Part shown: positions 53,565 through 62,170 of the stretch, piece after piece | How the letters are laid out: the number at the start of each line of letters is the position of its first letter | Position numbering within the stretch: the first letter of the stretch is position 1 | Assembly: GCA_028285085.1 (NCBI GenBank) | Contig: JANQQI010000136.1 | Location: 47,846-111,845, forward strand | Reading direction: 5' to 3' | From: Saprospiraceae bacterium | Lineage (GTDB): Bacteria > Bacteroidota > Bacteroidia > Chitinophagales > Saprospiraceae | DNA length: 64,000 nucleotides | Position numbers and translations under genes: made by a program | The notes under the pieces: model-generated | The model's database searches: none | Seen by the model: the letters and a program-made list of their open reading frames with translations, nothing else | What the model was told of the DNA's origin: nothing

Positions 53565-54785
53565 TTACTTCACGATCATTTTCTGACGGGCCAAAGCTTG
53601 GCCATTTTGATCTTCCAGAGTGTACAAATAAACACCGCTGCTTAATTTGCTGGCATCCAATTCAACCTGACCGGTACCGCCATCAATATTAAAAGCAGAC
53701 ATTGCTTTGCCATTCAAATCGTAAACGACCAATCGAATATTTTCCATATCGACGGGCAGGGTATACTCAATCGTCGTCATGCCCTTAAAAGGATTCGGGC
53801 GATTTTGGCGAAGACTAACTTGATTGCCGGGCGTGATTTCTGCGGACTGGACATTTTCATCGGCAGGAGTGGCCTGGCCAAGGGCGCTTTCGAGGCGTTG
53901 TAGACGGGCTTCAAGTTTTTCGATCAAGGCTGTTTGCTGATTGTTAATCGACTGTTGCTCCACCAGCAGATCTTCCAATTCCTGATTCACTTCTAATTGC
54001 TCCGCCAAACGATCCGTTTGGGTTTCGATCACCTCTTGCTGTTCTTTGATGGCTTCGGTCAAGACAGGAATAATGGCGGTATACAACATCACTTCGTGAT
54101 CATCTTCTCCGCCGGTAAGGTCCGCTACATTTTGTACGATCTCTGGCATGACCTCTTTTACTTCCTGGGTCAAAAAACCGTATTGCTTCCCTTTATTCAA
54201 GGACAATTGCGGGAATTCATCGGTGCGGTATTCGTAAGTGACTCCGCGCAGAGACTTCACAATTTCTGTAGCGCTGGGAATATTCTCGATATCGCGCTTG
54301 AGGCGTGCGTCCGAAGGCATCCACATGCCACCTTGCGCTACACCAGAACCATAAATTCGAAAAACGACATCGCTCGTAGGGCTATCAAAAAAGTACCCTA
54401 GCACTTTGCCACATCCATAAATCGGCCCGTTGGAATTGCCCGAGGGTGATTTATCAACAAACCAAAACGGAAAGTTAGCGTCCCACGACAAGGTGGGTGC
54501 GTAAGTGCTACTCGACGGGCTGAGCCGCTGCAAACCTAAATTAACCGCTAGTTCAGGATTGATCTGGGCCCGAAAACCATAGAGATCACAACCATCGGCG
54601 GTTGCCCCGGGTACACCACCCGATTCACCAACACCGGTAAACTTACCGCCAAAATTGAAGGCCGTTCCAAATGGATGAATCACACGACTATCCAAAGCCG
54701 AGGTAGAAATTTGTGCGTTTACAATGCTTGAGCAGATAAACAGCGATAATATCGCCGCAAAAAGGGTTTTTAATTGATGTTTCAT
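53565..54785 (-). CDS. S74 array gene C
   Basis: 406 residues. Signal peptide to IVNAQ (about 25). Subfamily 1 passenger (ISTSALDSRVIHPFGTAF), Cys66 and Cys124. S74 dyad Ser158-Lys163 in SDARLK; core YGFLTQEVKEVMPEIV. Coiled coil has two 14-residue units, LAEQLEVNQELEDL and LVEQQSINNQQTAL, followed by IEKLEARLQRLESAL. T9SS sorting domain (SLRQNRPNPFKGMTTIEYTL, LARQKMIVK). Its passenger ends in VVFRIYGSGVAQGGMW, similar to gene I, so it links the two subfamilies. Confidence 0.92.
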   Translation of the reverse strand: MKHQLKTLFAAILSLFICSSIVNAQISTSALDSRVIHPFGTAFNFGGKFTGVGESGGVPGATADGCDLYGFRAQINPELAVNLGLQRLSPSSSTYAPTLSWDANFPFWFVDKSPSGNSNGPIYGCGKVLGYFFDSPTSDVVFRIYGSGVAQGGMWMPSDARLKRDIENIPSATEIVKSLRGVTYEYRTDEFPQLSLNKGKQYGFLTQEVKEVMPEIVQNVADLTGGEDDHEVMLYTAIIPVLTEAIKEQQEVIETQTDRLAEQLEVNQELEDLLVEQQSINNQQTALIEKLEARLQRLESALGQATPADENVQSAEITPGNQVSLRQNRPNPFKGMTTIEYTLPVDMENIRLVVYDLNGKAMSAFNIDGGTGQVELDASKLSSGVYLYTLEDQNGQALARQKMIVK

Positions 54786-54860
54786 TGTAAATAATTTTAT
54801 AGGTTAAAAAATAAAAATCATTTACGTATCCCCCTGAGCAGAATGGTGGTTATGGTTTTT

Positions 54861-54956
54861 CCAGATACCAGATACCAGATAACAGATACCAGATACCAGA
54901 TACCAGATACCAGATACCAGATACCAGATACCAGATACCAGATACCAGATACCAGA
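54861..54956. repeat. Heptanucleotide tandem repeat, unit ATACCAG
   Basis: About 13.5 copies of a 7-bp unit over 96 bp, one copy altered to ATAACAG. It lies in the gene C-D spacer about 75 bp before the gene C start. The right part of the same spacer (55132-55172) has three to four degenerate copies of ATCTGRYATCTCAAAA, the complement of the element end seen in the other spacers, so this spacer is a diverged, expanded element. Confidence 0.9.
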
Positions 54957-55179
54957 ATTTAAGATAATAGACTATTGAATGTTGAATGTTAAATGTTGGA
55001 TAAGATACCATGAAGATTTAGTTTACTTTTTTGGTACTATCCAACAAATCCATCTCGAATCGCAATTACATCTCAACTTATTTAATTTCATCTAGTCTAA
55101 TGTCTATCGTCTAATATCTTTTCATCTGGCATCTGACATCTCAAAAATCTGATATCTCAAAATCTGACGTCTCGAAAAA

Positions 55180-56283
55180 TTACTTCACGATCATTTTCTG
55201 ACGAACCAGAGATTGACCATTATTTTCAATTGCGTAGAAATAAACACCACTGCTCAGATCGGTGGCATTGATACGTACTTGGCCGTTGCCAGCATCGAGA
55301 GCGAAGCTTGCTAAAGCACTTCCATTTAAGTTGTAGATAACTAACTGCGCATTAGTCATATCTGATGGCACGGTGTAATCGATGACCGTCTCACCCTGGA
55401 ATGGATTTGGGCGGTTTTGGCGGAGACTAACGCCTTCAGCAGTCACGACGCCAACCTCAGCGTTAATGCTTGGGTTTTTAGGGCGAGCCGAATCATCCAA
55501 TCTTGCTTCCAACTCCAAGAGGCGCTCTTCGAGTGTAGTAATGATCTTCTGCTGTTCCTTAATCGCCTCGGTCAAAACCGGAATAACCTGCGTATACTGC
55601 ATCACATCATAATCCGCTTCCTCTCCCAATTCAGTAGTCGCGGATTTCACAGCATTAGGTAATACCTCTGCAACTTCTTGAGTGATGAAACCGTACTGCT
55701 TGCCCTCGTTTAATCCCAGTTCAGGGCGTTCACCGGTACGGTATTCGTAAGTCACACCACGTAAATTTTGTACTATATTGATCGCATTGGGAATCACCTC
55801 TACATTGCGCTTTAGACGCTCGTCAGAAGGCTGCCAGGTACCACCATTAGCAATTGCACTTCCGTTCAAAGTCAAAACGGTATTCGTGAGGGTGGAATTA
55901 CCAAAGAAACCAATCAATTGACCACAGCCATACCCACCGGAGCCTACACCAAGTGGTGCATCTTTATCGATGATCCATAGTCGGCTTTGTGTGAATACTA
56001 AGCTTGGGACATAGAAATTGCTGAAGATATTCTGCATCCCCAGATTCACTGCGTTATCTTGGTTGGTTTGTGCTCGAAAACCATAAAAATCACAGCCGTC
56101 CTCTGTATCTCCGGGAGCGCCGCCAGATTCACCAATAGCTGTGAATTTACCGTTTGGATTAAAACTACTTTGTGCCGCTGGATAAATACCTAGATTGTCC
56201 GAAGAGGTCAATTGAGCAAATGCATTAGTGCTAAAAAATGTTAGCGTCAAGAACGCAAAGAAAAAATTAATAAAAGTTTTCAT
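55180..56283 (-). CDS. S74 array gene D
   Basis: 367 residues. Signal peptide to NAFAQ (about 24). Subfamily 2 opening LTSSDNLGIYPAAQSSFNP. Cys64 and Cys120. S74 dyad Ser153-Lys158 in SDERLK; core YGFITQEVAEVLPNAV. Coiled coil minimal (EAIKEQQKIITTLEERLLEL), zero 14-residue units. Sorting domain (SLRQNRPNPFQGETVIDYTV, LVRQKMIVK). Shortest member. Its leader is preceded by the spacer element 56327-56601. Confidence 0.92.
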   Translation of the reverse strand: MKTFINFFFAFLTLTFFSTNAFAQLTSSDNLGIYPAAQSSFNPNGKFTAIGESGGAPGDTEDGCDFYGFRAQTNQDNAVNLGMQNIFSNFYVPSLVFTQSRLWIIDKDAPLGVGSGGYGCGQLIGFFGNSTLTNTVLTLNGSAIANGGTWQPSDERLKRNVEVIPNAINIVQNLRGVTYEYRTGERPELGLNEGKQYGFITQEVAEVLPNAVKSATTELGEEADYDVMQYTQVIPVLTEAIKEQQKIITTLEERLLELEARLDDSARPKNPSINAEVGVVTAEGVSLRQNRPNPFQGETVIDYTVPSDMTNAQLVIYNLNGSALASFALDAGNGQVRINATDLSSGVYFYAIENNGQSLVRQKMIVK

Positions 56284-56326
56284 TGTTAAATATTTAAGAG
56301 TGTAAAATTATTTTGGGTTATTTATT

Positions 56327-56601
56327 TTTTGAGATGCCAGATTAGACGATAAATATTAGATATTAGAAAATTGACATTTTAAAATGTTGAATGTTGAATG
56401 TTGAATGTTGAATGTTGAATGTTGAATGTTGAATGTTGAATGTTGAATAAGAAAGATCTCTTGGAGATTTAATTCCCTTTTTAATACCATTCAACAAATC
56501 ACTTTTAAGCATTAATCATATCAATATCACATTTCAATTCACATAATCTCATTTAAGGTCTATCGTCTAATATCTAAAGTCTTAAATCTGGCATCTCAAA
56601 A
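56327..56601. repeat. Spacer element D-E with terminal inverted repeats
   Basis: 275 bp bounded by the exact pair TTTTGAGATGCCAGAT (56327-56342) and ATCTGGCATCTCAAAA (56586-56601). Inside are TTAGAYR-type words on the left, the ATGTTGA repeat, a conserved centre (TTGAATAAGAAAGATCTC, then TGGAGATTTAATTCC) and TCTAATATCTAAAG-type words on the right that complement the left side. Confidence 0.85.
56384..56446. repeat. Heptanucleotide tandem repeat, unit ATGTTGA
   Basis: Nine perfect copies of the 7-bp unit (63 bp) inside spacer element D-E. The same unit occurs about four times in the F-G spacer. Confidence 0.95.
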
Positions 56602-56620
56602 ATTTGGTGTCTTGAAGAAA

Positions 56621-57772
56621 TTACTTCACGATCATTTTTTGGCGTGCCAATGACTGGCCATTGTTTTCAATCGCGTAGAAATAAACACCGCTGCTCAAAT
56701 CAGCAGCATTAATGCGTACTTGACCATCACCGGGAGCAAGATCAAAATTGGCCAAGGCCTTACCGTTGAGGTCATAAATCATCAGCTGTGCATTATTCAT
56801 ATCCGAGGGGATGGTGTAATCGATCAACGTCACCCCTTGGAATGGGTTAGGTCGATTTTGGCGGAGACTTACACCTTCGACCGTAACGGCACCAACGGTA
56901 GCATCAATGGTGGGATTGGGTACCGCCGCGCCGCTAAACTTAGCTTCCAATGCGGCTAGGCGTGCCTCAAGCGTGTTAATGGTATTTTGCTGCTCTTCCA
57001 TGCGATCTTCCTGACGGCTGATGATGGTTTGTTGCTCCTTAATCGCTTCGGTTAAAACCGGAATGACCGCATCGTACTGCATGATTTGGTAGTCACCAGC
57101 TTCACCCATTTCATTTTGGCCGTAGCGAACGATTTCGGGCATAATTTCCTGTACTTCCTGAGTAATGAAGCCGTACTGGCGTCCTTCGTTCAGGTTTAAT
57201 TCAGGACGCTCATCCGTTCGGTATTCGTAAGTGTAACCATTCAACTGGTTGACCATATCCAGCGCATTAGAAATGGGCTCTACATTGCGCTTTAATTTCA
57301 GATCGGAGGTGGTCCAAGATCCACCCGTCGCGGTAGCGGAACCATAGATGGTAAAAACATTTGTGCCAAAGTCACGGAAAAAAGCGAGCAGCTTTCCACA
57401 ACCATTCACCTGACCACCGTTACTTCCAACCGCACCTTGCTCGACAATCCAAAGTGGGCGTGCATCACCGAAGGAGAGCGTTGGAATATCTGCAGGAATG
57501 AATCCAAGTAATAAGGTGCTTTGAATACCCAGGCTCACAGCATTAGCGGCATCCACTTGTGCCCGGAAGCCATAGAGGTCACAACCATTAGCCGTTGGGC
57601 CAGGTGCACCACCCGATTCACCAATTGCTGTAAATTGCCCGTTAGGGTTAAAGCTAGCTTGAGCCGATGGATAAATAGCTAGATTATCCGAAGAGGTAAT
57701 TTGTGCAAATGCACTTGTAGTAAAAAAAGTTAGCGTTAAACACGCAAAGAAAAATTGAACAAAAGTTCTCAT
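56621..57772 (-). CDS. S74 array gene E
   Basis: 383 residues. Signal peptide to SAFAQ (about 24). Subfamily 2 (ITSSDNLAIYPSAQASFNP). Cys64 and Cys125. S74 dyad Ser156-Lys161 in SDLKLK; core YGFITQEVQEIMPEIV. Coiled coil with one 14-residue unit (258-271, MEEQQNTINTLEAR) then LAALEAKF. Sorting domain (SLRQNRPNPFQGVTLIDYTI, LARQKMIVK). Passenger and S74 domain are very close to gene F, indicating recent duplication. Confidence 0.92.
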   Translation of the reverse strand: MRTFVQFFFACLTLTFFTTSAFAQITSSDNLAIYPSAQASFNPNGQFTAIGESGGAPGPTANGCDLYGFRAQVDAANAVSLGIQSTLLLGFIPADIPTLSFGDARPLWIVEQGAVGSNGGQVNGCGKLLAFFRDFGTNVFTIYGSATATGGSWTTSDLKLKRNVEPISNALDMVNQLNGYTYEYRTDERPELNLNEGRQYGFITQEVQEIMPEIVRYGQNEMGEAGDYQIMQYDAVIPVLTEAIKEQQTIISRQEDRMEEQQNTINTLEARLAALEAKFSGAAVPNPTIDATVGAVTVEGVSLRQNRPNPFQGVTLIDYTIPSDMNNAQLMIYDLNGKALANFDLAPGDGQVRINAADLSSGVYFYAIENNGQSLARQKMIVK

Positions 57773-57815
57773 AATTAAAAATATTTAAGAGTGTAAAAAA
57801 ATTACTGGTTTTATT

Positions 57816-58048
57816 TTTTGAGATGCCAGAGGTAGAGATATTAGATATTAGATATTAGATATTAGATATTAGATATTAGATATTAGAAAATTGATATTTT
57901 AGAATGCTGAAGAATGAATATCTCGTGGATTTTTAATTTCCTTTTTGAATCATCCAATAAATATTAATCACACTTTAATCTATTCTATTTAATCTAGTCT
58001 AACATCTACAGTCTGGAATCTTCCAATCTAACTTCTGGCATCTCAAAA
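57816..58048. repeat. Spacer element E-F with terminal inverted repeats
   Basis: 233 bp bounded by the exact pair TTTTGAGATGCCAGA (57816-57830) and TCTGGCATCTCAAAA (58034-58048). The centre (ATCTCGTGGATTTTTAATTTCC) is a variant of the one in element D-E but the internal 7-bp repeat differs. Confidence 0.85.
57841..57887. repeat. Heptanucleotide tandem repeat, unit TTAGATA
   Basis: Six full copies plus a partial one (47 bp), inside spacer element E-F. Confidence 0.95.
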
Positions 58049-58066
58049 ATTTGATATCTCAAAAAC

Positions 58067-59260
58067 TTACTTTACAATCATTTTCTGACGGGCCAGTGAT
58101 TGGCCGTTATTTTCAATCGCATAGAAATAAACACCGTTGCTCAGATCGGTTGCATTAATACGTACTTGACCATCACCGGGAGCAAGATCAAAATTGGCCA
58201 AGGCCTTACCGTTTAAGTCATAAATAATTAATTGAGCATTAGACATATCCGATGGAATAGTGTAATCGATTAGCGTTACGCCCTGGAATGGATTGGGACG
58301 ATTTTGGCGGAGACTAACGCCTTCGGCCGTAACAGTGCCAACAGTGGCATCGATAGTTGGATTTGGAAGTGCTGCGCCACTGAGTTTAGCTTCCAATGCC
58401 GCCAAGCGCGCCTCGAGAGTAGTGATCGTGTTTTGTTGTGATTCGAGGCGATCTTCCATTTGCTGGTTGATTTCTAATTGCTCAGCGAGGCGATCGTCCT
58501 GCTGCTCAATGATGCTTTGCTGCTCTTTAATGGCCTCCGTGAGTACTGGAATCACAGCGGTATATTGCATGACCTGGTAATCTGATTCTTCCCCCATTTC
58601 GTCTTGTCCGTAACGAACAACTTCCGGCATGACCTCCTGTACTTCCTGAGTAATGAAACCGTACTGACGGCCTTCAGTCAAGTTTAATTCAGGGCGCTCC
58701 TCCGTTCGGTATTCGTAAGTGTAGCCATTCAATTGACTCACAATGCTCAATGCGTTTCCGATTGGCTCAACATTGCGTTTCAACTTTAGATCCGAAGTCT
58801 GCCAGGTACCACCTGTAGCTGTGGCAGATCCTAAAATGGTAAATACATTGGAATTCAAATCGCGGAAATAACCCAGCAATTTTCCACAACCATTGACCGA
58901 ACCATTACCACTACCAGTCGCATTTTGTTCGACGATCCAAAGCGGCTTTGTATCACCAAATGATAAAGTAGGTACCTGTACCGGAATGATATTTAACAAC
59001 AATGCATTTTGAATCCCTAGGTTAACCGCAGTGGTAGTATTAGTTTGTGCACGGAAGCCGTAAAGATCACAGCCATTAGCGGTTGGGCCAGGTGCGCCGC
59101 CCGACTCTCCAAGTGACGTAAATTGTCCACTAGGGTTAAAACTGGCTTGTGCCGCAGGGTAAATTCCAAGATTATCCGAAGAAGTTATTTGAGCAAATAA
59201 ACTTGTACTGAAAAAAGTCAGTGTTAAAAAGGCAAGGAGTAAATTAATTCGCATTTTCAT
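58067..59260 (-). CDS. S74 array gene F
   Basis: 397 residues (Met3 at 59254 is an alternative start). Signal peptide to SLFAQ (about 24). Subfamily 2 (ITSSDNLGIYPAAQASFNP). Cys64 and Cys125. S74 dyad Ser156-Lys161 in SDLKLK. Coiled coil with two 14-residue units (258-271 LAEQLEINQQMEDR, 272-285 LESQQNTITTLEAR) then LAALEAKL. It equals gene E plus exactly 14 residues over the whole protein. Sorting domain (SLRQNRPNPFQGVTLIDYTI, LARQKMIVK); LSNGVYF replaces the usual LSSGVYF. Confidence 0.92.
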   Translation of the reverse strand: MKMRINLLLAFLTLTFFSTSLFAQITSSDNLGIYPAAQASFNPSGQFTSLGESGGAPGPTANGCDLYGFRAQTNTTTAVNLGIQNALLLNIIPVQVPTLSFGDTKPLWIVEQNATGSGNGSVNGCGKLLGYFRDLNSNVFTILGSATATGGTWQTSDLKLKRNVEPIGNALSIVSQLNGYTYEYRTEERPELNLTEGRQYGFITQEVQEVMPEVVRYGQDEMGEESDYQVMQYTAVIPVLTEAIKEQQSIIEQQDDRLAEQLEINQQMEDRLESQQNTITTLEARLAALEAKLSGAALPNPTIDATVGTVTAEGVSLRQNRPNPFQGVTLIDYTIPSDMSNAQLIIYDLNGKALANFDLAPGDGQVRINATDLSNGVYFYAIENNGQSLARQKMIVK

Positions 59261-59343
59261 TTTAAATTATTTTTGGGTTTGAAAATTAGATATAGAGAGA
59301 TGTTAGAAATTAAGATTATAGATATTAGACAGTAGACTCCAGA

Positions 59344-59370
59344 TTGAATGTTGAATGTTGAATGTTGAAT
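59344..59370. repeat. Heptanucleotide tandem repeat, unit TTGAATG, in degenerate F-G spacer element
   Basis: Nearly four copies of the same unit as 56384-56446 in another phase. The 251-bp spacer (59261-59511) also keeps the conserved centre (TTGAATAAGAAATATTTC, TGGAGATTTGATATT) and a right end GGTATCTCAAAAAC, but the left terminal repeat has decayed. Confidence 0.85.
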
Positions 59371-59511
59371 AAGAAATATTTCATGGAGATTTGATATTTA
59401 TTTTTACCATTCCATAAATCAATTTCAAATACTAATTATTTCAACTCATTTTTTAATTAAGTCTAATGTCTACCATCCAATATCTAAGTCTGTTTTTGGT
59501 ATCTCAAAAAC

Positions 59512-60711
59512 TTACTTCACGATCATTTTCTGACGGGCGAGTGATTGGCCATTATTTTCAATCGCGTAGAAGTATACACCGCTGCTTAAATCTGTAGCAT
59601 TAATGCGTACTTGACCATCACCGGGAGCAAGATCAAAATTGGACAATGCTTTACCGTTTAAGTCATAAATAATTAATTGAGCATTAGACATATCCGATGG
59701 AATCGTGTAGTCAATTAAGGTGACACCTTGAAATGGATTAGGACGATTTTGGCGGAGGCTGATCCCCTCTGCACTAATTGCTGCAGAAGCACTAGCGGGC
59801 GCTGCACTAAGCGCAAGTGCCGCTTCGATACGACTCAGACGATCTTCCAAACGTGCGTTGATTTCTTTCTGAGCTTGTAAGTCCACTTGCAAATCATCGA
59901 TGAGCACGTTTTGCTCAAACAAGCGCTCATCTTGGGTTTCGATGATTTCTTGTTGTGCTTTTACCGCCTCAGTTAAAACTGGAATAATTTGCGTGTACTG
60001 CATCACATTATAATCCGCAACCTCACCCTTTTCGTCAACTGCTTGGCGGACAGCCTCCGGCATGACTTGCTCTACTTCCTGAGTGATAAAACCATACGTA
60101 CGGCCCTTTGGTAAGTTCAACTCGGGACGCTCATCGGCGAGGTATTCATAGGTTACCCCTTTTAGATTTTTAACAATATCCAAAGCATTTGGAATCGCAG
60201 AAATATCTCGCTTCAACGTACGATCAGAAGGCTGCCAGATACCACCGCTAGCTGTACCAGAACCGAATATGGTGAAGACGTTATTGCCACCTGCGCCAAA
60301 ATTTGATTTCTTGAAGGTAGCGAGCAGAGTACCACAACCAAAGGTTTCATTACCCAGTGCATTCTTTTCAATAATCCAGAAAGGCGTTTGACTTTCAAAT
60401 TGCAGTGTAGGAATATCAATCCCAATGGTCCCACCGACTGGTCCAAATGGCAAGAATCGCATTCCCAAATTCACAGAACGGTTAATGGATGTTTGAGCAC
60501 GGAAGCCGTAGAGATCACAACCGTCTACGGTTTGACCGGGAACACCTCCGGATTCACCAATTGCGGTAAATCTTCCAAGCGGATCAAAAGAGGCTTGGGC
60601 GAGCGGATAAATACCGAGTGCATCGGAAGAAGTAATTTGGGCAGAAGCACTAGTGACGAAGAGGATGAGCATAGCAGCCACCATCATCAAAGTTTGTATT
60701 TGACGTTTCAT
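59512..60711 (-). CDS. S74 array gene G (mosaic)
   Basis: 399 residues. Signal peptide to SASAQ (about 25). Passenger and S74 domain nearly identical to gene H (ITSSDALGIYPLAQASFDP, ETFGCGTLLATFKK), Cys65 and Cys126, dyad Ser162-Lys167 in SDRTLK. The sorting domain instead matches genes E and F (GVTLIDYTIPSDMSNAQLII, FDLAPGDGQVRINATDLSSG), with long runs identical to F at DNA level near 59640-59700. Coiled coil with two 14-residue units, LFEQNVLIDDLQVD and LQAQKEINARLEDR. It therefore looks like a recombinant of an H-type front and an F-type end. Confidence 0.92.
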   Translation of the reverse strand: MKRQIQTLMMVAAMLILFVTSASAQITSSDALGIYPLAQASFDPLGRFTAIGESGGVPGQTVDGCDLYGFRAQTSINRSVNLGMRFLPFGPVGGTIGIDIPTLQFESQTPFWIIEKNALGNETFGCGTLLATFKKSNFGAGGNNVFTIFGSGTASGGIWQPSDRTLKRDISAIPNALDIVKNLKGVTYEYLADERPELNLPKGRTYGFITQEVEQVMPEAVRQAVDEKGEVADYNVMQYTQIIPVLTEAVKAQQEIIETQDERLFEQNVLIDDLQVDLQAQKEINARLEDRLSRIEAALALSAAPASASAAISAEGISLRQNRPNPFQGVTLIDYTIPSDMSNAQLIIYDLNGKALSNFDLAPGDGQVRINATDLSSGVYFYAIENNGQSLARQKMIVK

Positions 60712-60925
60712 ATTTAAAGAATTAGAAAGGTGAATAAAATGATTGGAGTTCTAATTAATATCCATAGCCAATACATGATGCGATTAGCCAGTGGATGACG
60801 AACCAGATGAACATCATCCGACTGAACTAATTGCTGATTTTAGAGAGATTGTTTTATGACAGCAGTGAAATTGAAAGCAGATCCCTCAATTCCAGCTGCT
60901 GCGTGGTATTAGTTTTCTGTAAAAA
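60712..60925. other. Short spacer G-H without the repeat element
   Basis: 214 bp. Unlike the neighbouring spacers it carries no GAGATGCCAGA ends and no 7-bp repeat. It contains the leader of gene G and nothing else that I recognise. Confidence 0.5.
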
Positions 60926-62170
60926 TTATTTTACGATCATTTTTTGGCGTGCCAATGTTTGGCCGCTATTCTCAATAGCGTAGAAGTATACACCACTGCT
61001 CAAAGTAGCCGCATTCAAAGTCACCTGACCGTTGCCAGCTGCCAAGGCAAATTGTGCGATCACTTTACCGTTCAAATCGTAGACTGCCAATTGTGCATTA
61101 TTCATTTCCGAAGGAATAGCATACTCGATGACCGTCTCACCCTGGAATGGATTCGGGCGATTCTGGCGGAGGCTGATGCCTTCTGCGCTAATGATCGCGG
61201 TGGTGGTAGCAGCCGAAGCTGGGCTATCCAAAGACAAAGCGGCTTCGAGGCGACGGAGGCGATCTTCGAGTGAAGCATTGATGGCCTTTTGCTCCTCAAG
61301 TTGACCTTGCGTCTGAGCATTAACTGCTTGCTGCTCCGCTAATTGATCTTGTAATTCTACGCTCCATTCGAATTGCTCAGCCAGGCGATCTTCTTGTGTT
61401 TCGATTACTTTTTGCTGCGCTTTAATCGCCTCAGTCAACACAGGAATGATCTGCGTATATTGCATAACGTTGTAGTCTGCTTCTTCACCTTGCTCATCTG
61501 TAGCTTTGCGAACCGCTTCCGGCATCACCTGCTCTACCTCCTGGGTGATGAAACCGTAAGTGCGACCTTTGGGTAAATTCAATTCAGGGCGTTCATCAAC
61601 GAGATACTCATACGTGACCCCTTTTAGATTTTTCACGATTTCCAAAGCATCAGGAATGGCCGTAATGTCGCGCTTCAAAGTGCGATCCGATGGCTGCCAG
61701 ATACCACCACTGGCCGTACCTGAACCAATAATGGTGAAGACATTATTACCACCTGCACCCGTGGTAGTTTTTTTGAAGGTAGCGAGTAATGTACCGCAAC
61801 CAAAGGTCTCATTACCCAGTGCATTCTTTTCAATAATCCAAAAAGGTGTATTGCTTTCAAATTGCAGGGTAGGAATATTTGTACCACTTCCCCCGACTGG
61901 TCCCAGAGGAATAAATCGCATCCCTAAGTTCACCGAACGATTAATGGATGTTTGAGCACGGAATCCATAAAGATCACAACCATCTACAGTTTGACCGGGA
62001 ACACCTCCAGATTCACCAATCGCCGTAAATCTACCGAGTGGGTCGAAAGACGCTTGGGCAAGAGGGTAAATTCCAAGCGCATCAGAAGAAGTAATTTGAG
62101 CCGAAGCACTAGTTACGAAAAGGATGACCATTGAAGCCACCATGACCAAAGTTTGCATTTGACGTTTCAT
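60926..62170 (-). CDS. S74 array gene H
   Basis: 414 residues. Signal peptide to SASAQ (about 25). Subfamily 2 (ITSSDALGIYPLAQASFDP). Cys65 and Cys125. S74 dyad Ser161-Lys166 in SDRTLK; core YGFITQEVEQVMPEAV. Coiled coil with three 14-residue units (263-276 LAEQFEWSVELQDQ, 277-290 LAEQQAVNAQTQGQ, 291-304 LEEQKAINASLEDR) then LRRLEAAL. Sorting domain differs from G: GETVIEYAIPSEMNNAQLAV, ALAAGNGQVTLNAATLSSG, LARQKMIVK, closer to gene D in GETVI. Confidence 0.92.
   Translation of the reverse strand: MKRQMQTLVMVASMVILFVTSASAQITSSDALGIYPLAQASFDPLGRFTAIGESGGVPGQTVDGCDLYGFRAQTSINRSVNLGMRFIPLGPVGGSGTNIPTLQFESNTPFWIIEKNALGNETFGCGTLLATFKKTTTGAGGNNVFTIIGSGTASGGIWQPSDRTLKRDITAIPDALEIVKNLKGVTYEYLVDERPELNLPKGRTYGFITQEVEQVMPEAVRKATDEQGEEADYNVMQYTQIIPVLTEAIKAQQKVIETQEDRLAEQFEWSVELQDQLAEQQAVNAQTQGQLEEQKAINASLEDRLRRLEAALSLDSPASAATTTAIISAEGISLRQNRPNPFQGETVIEYAIPSEMNNAQLAVYDLNGKVIAQFALAAGNGQVTLNAATLSSGVYFYAIENSGQTLARQKMIVK

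Noticed and set aside
54861..54956. CRISPR-like repeat array
   Set aside because: The units are 7 bp and directly adjoining, with no spacers of unique sequence and no cas genes.
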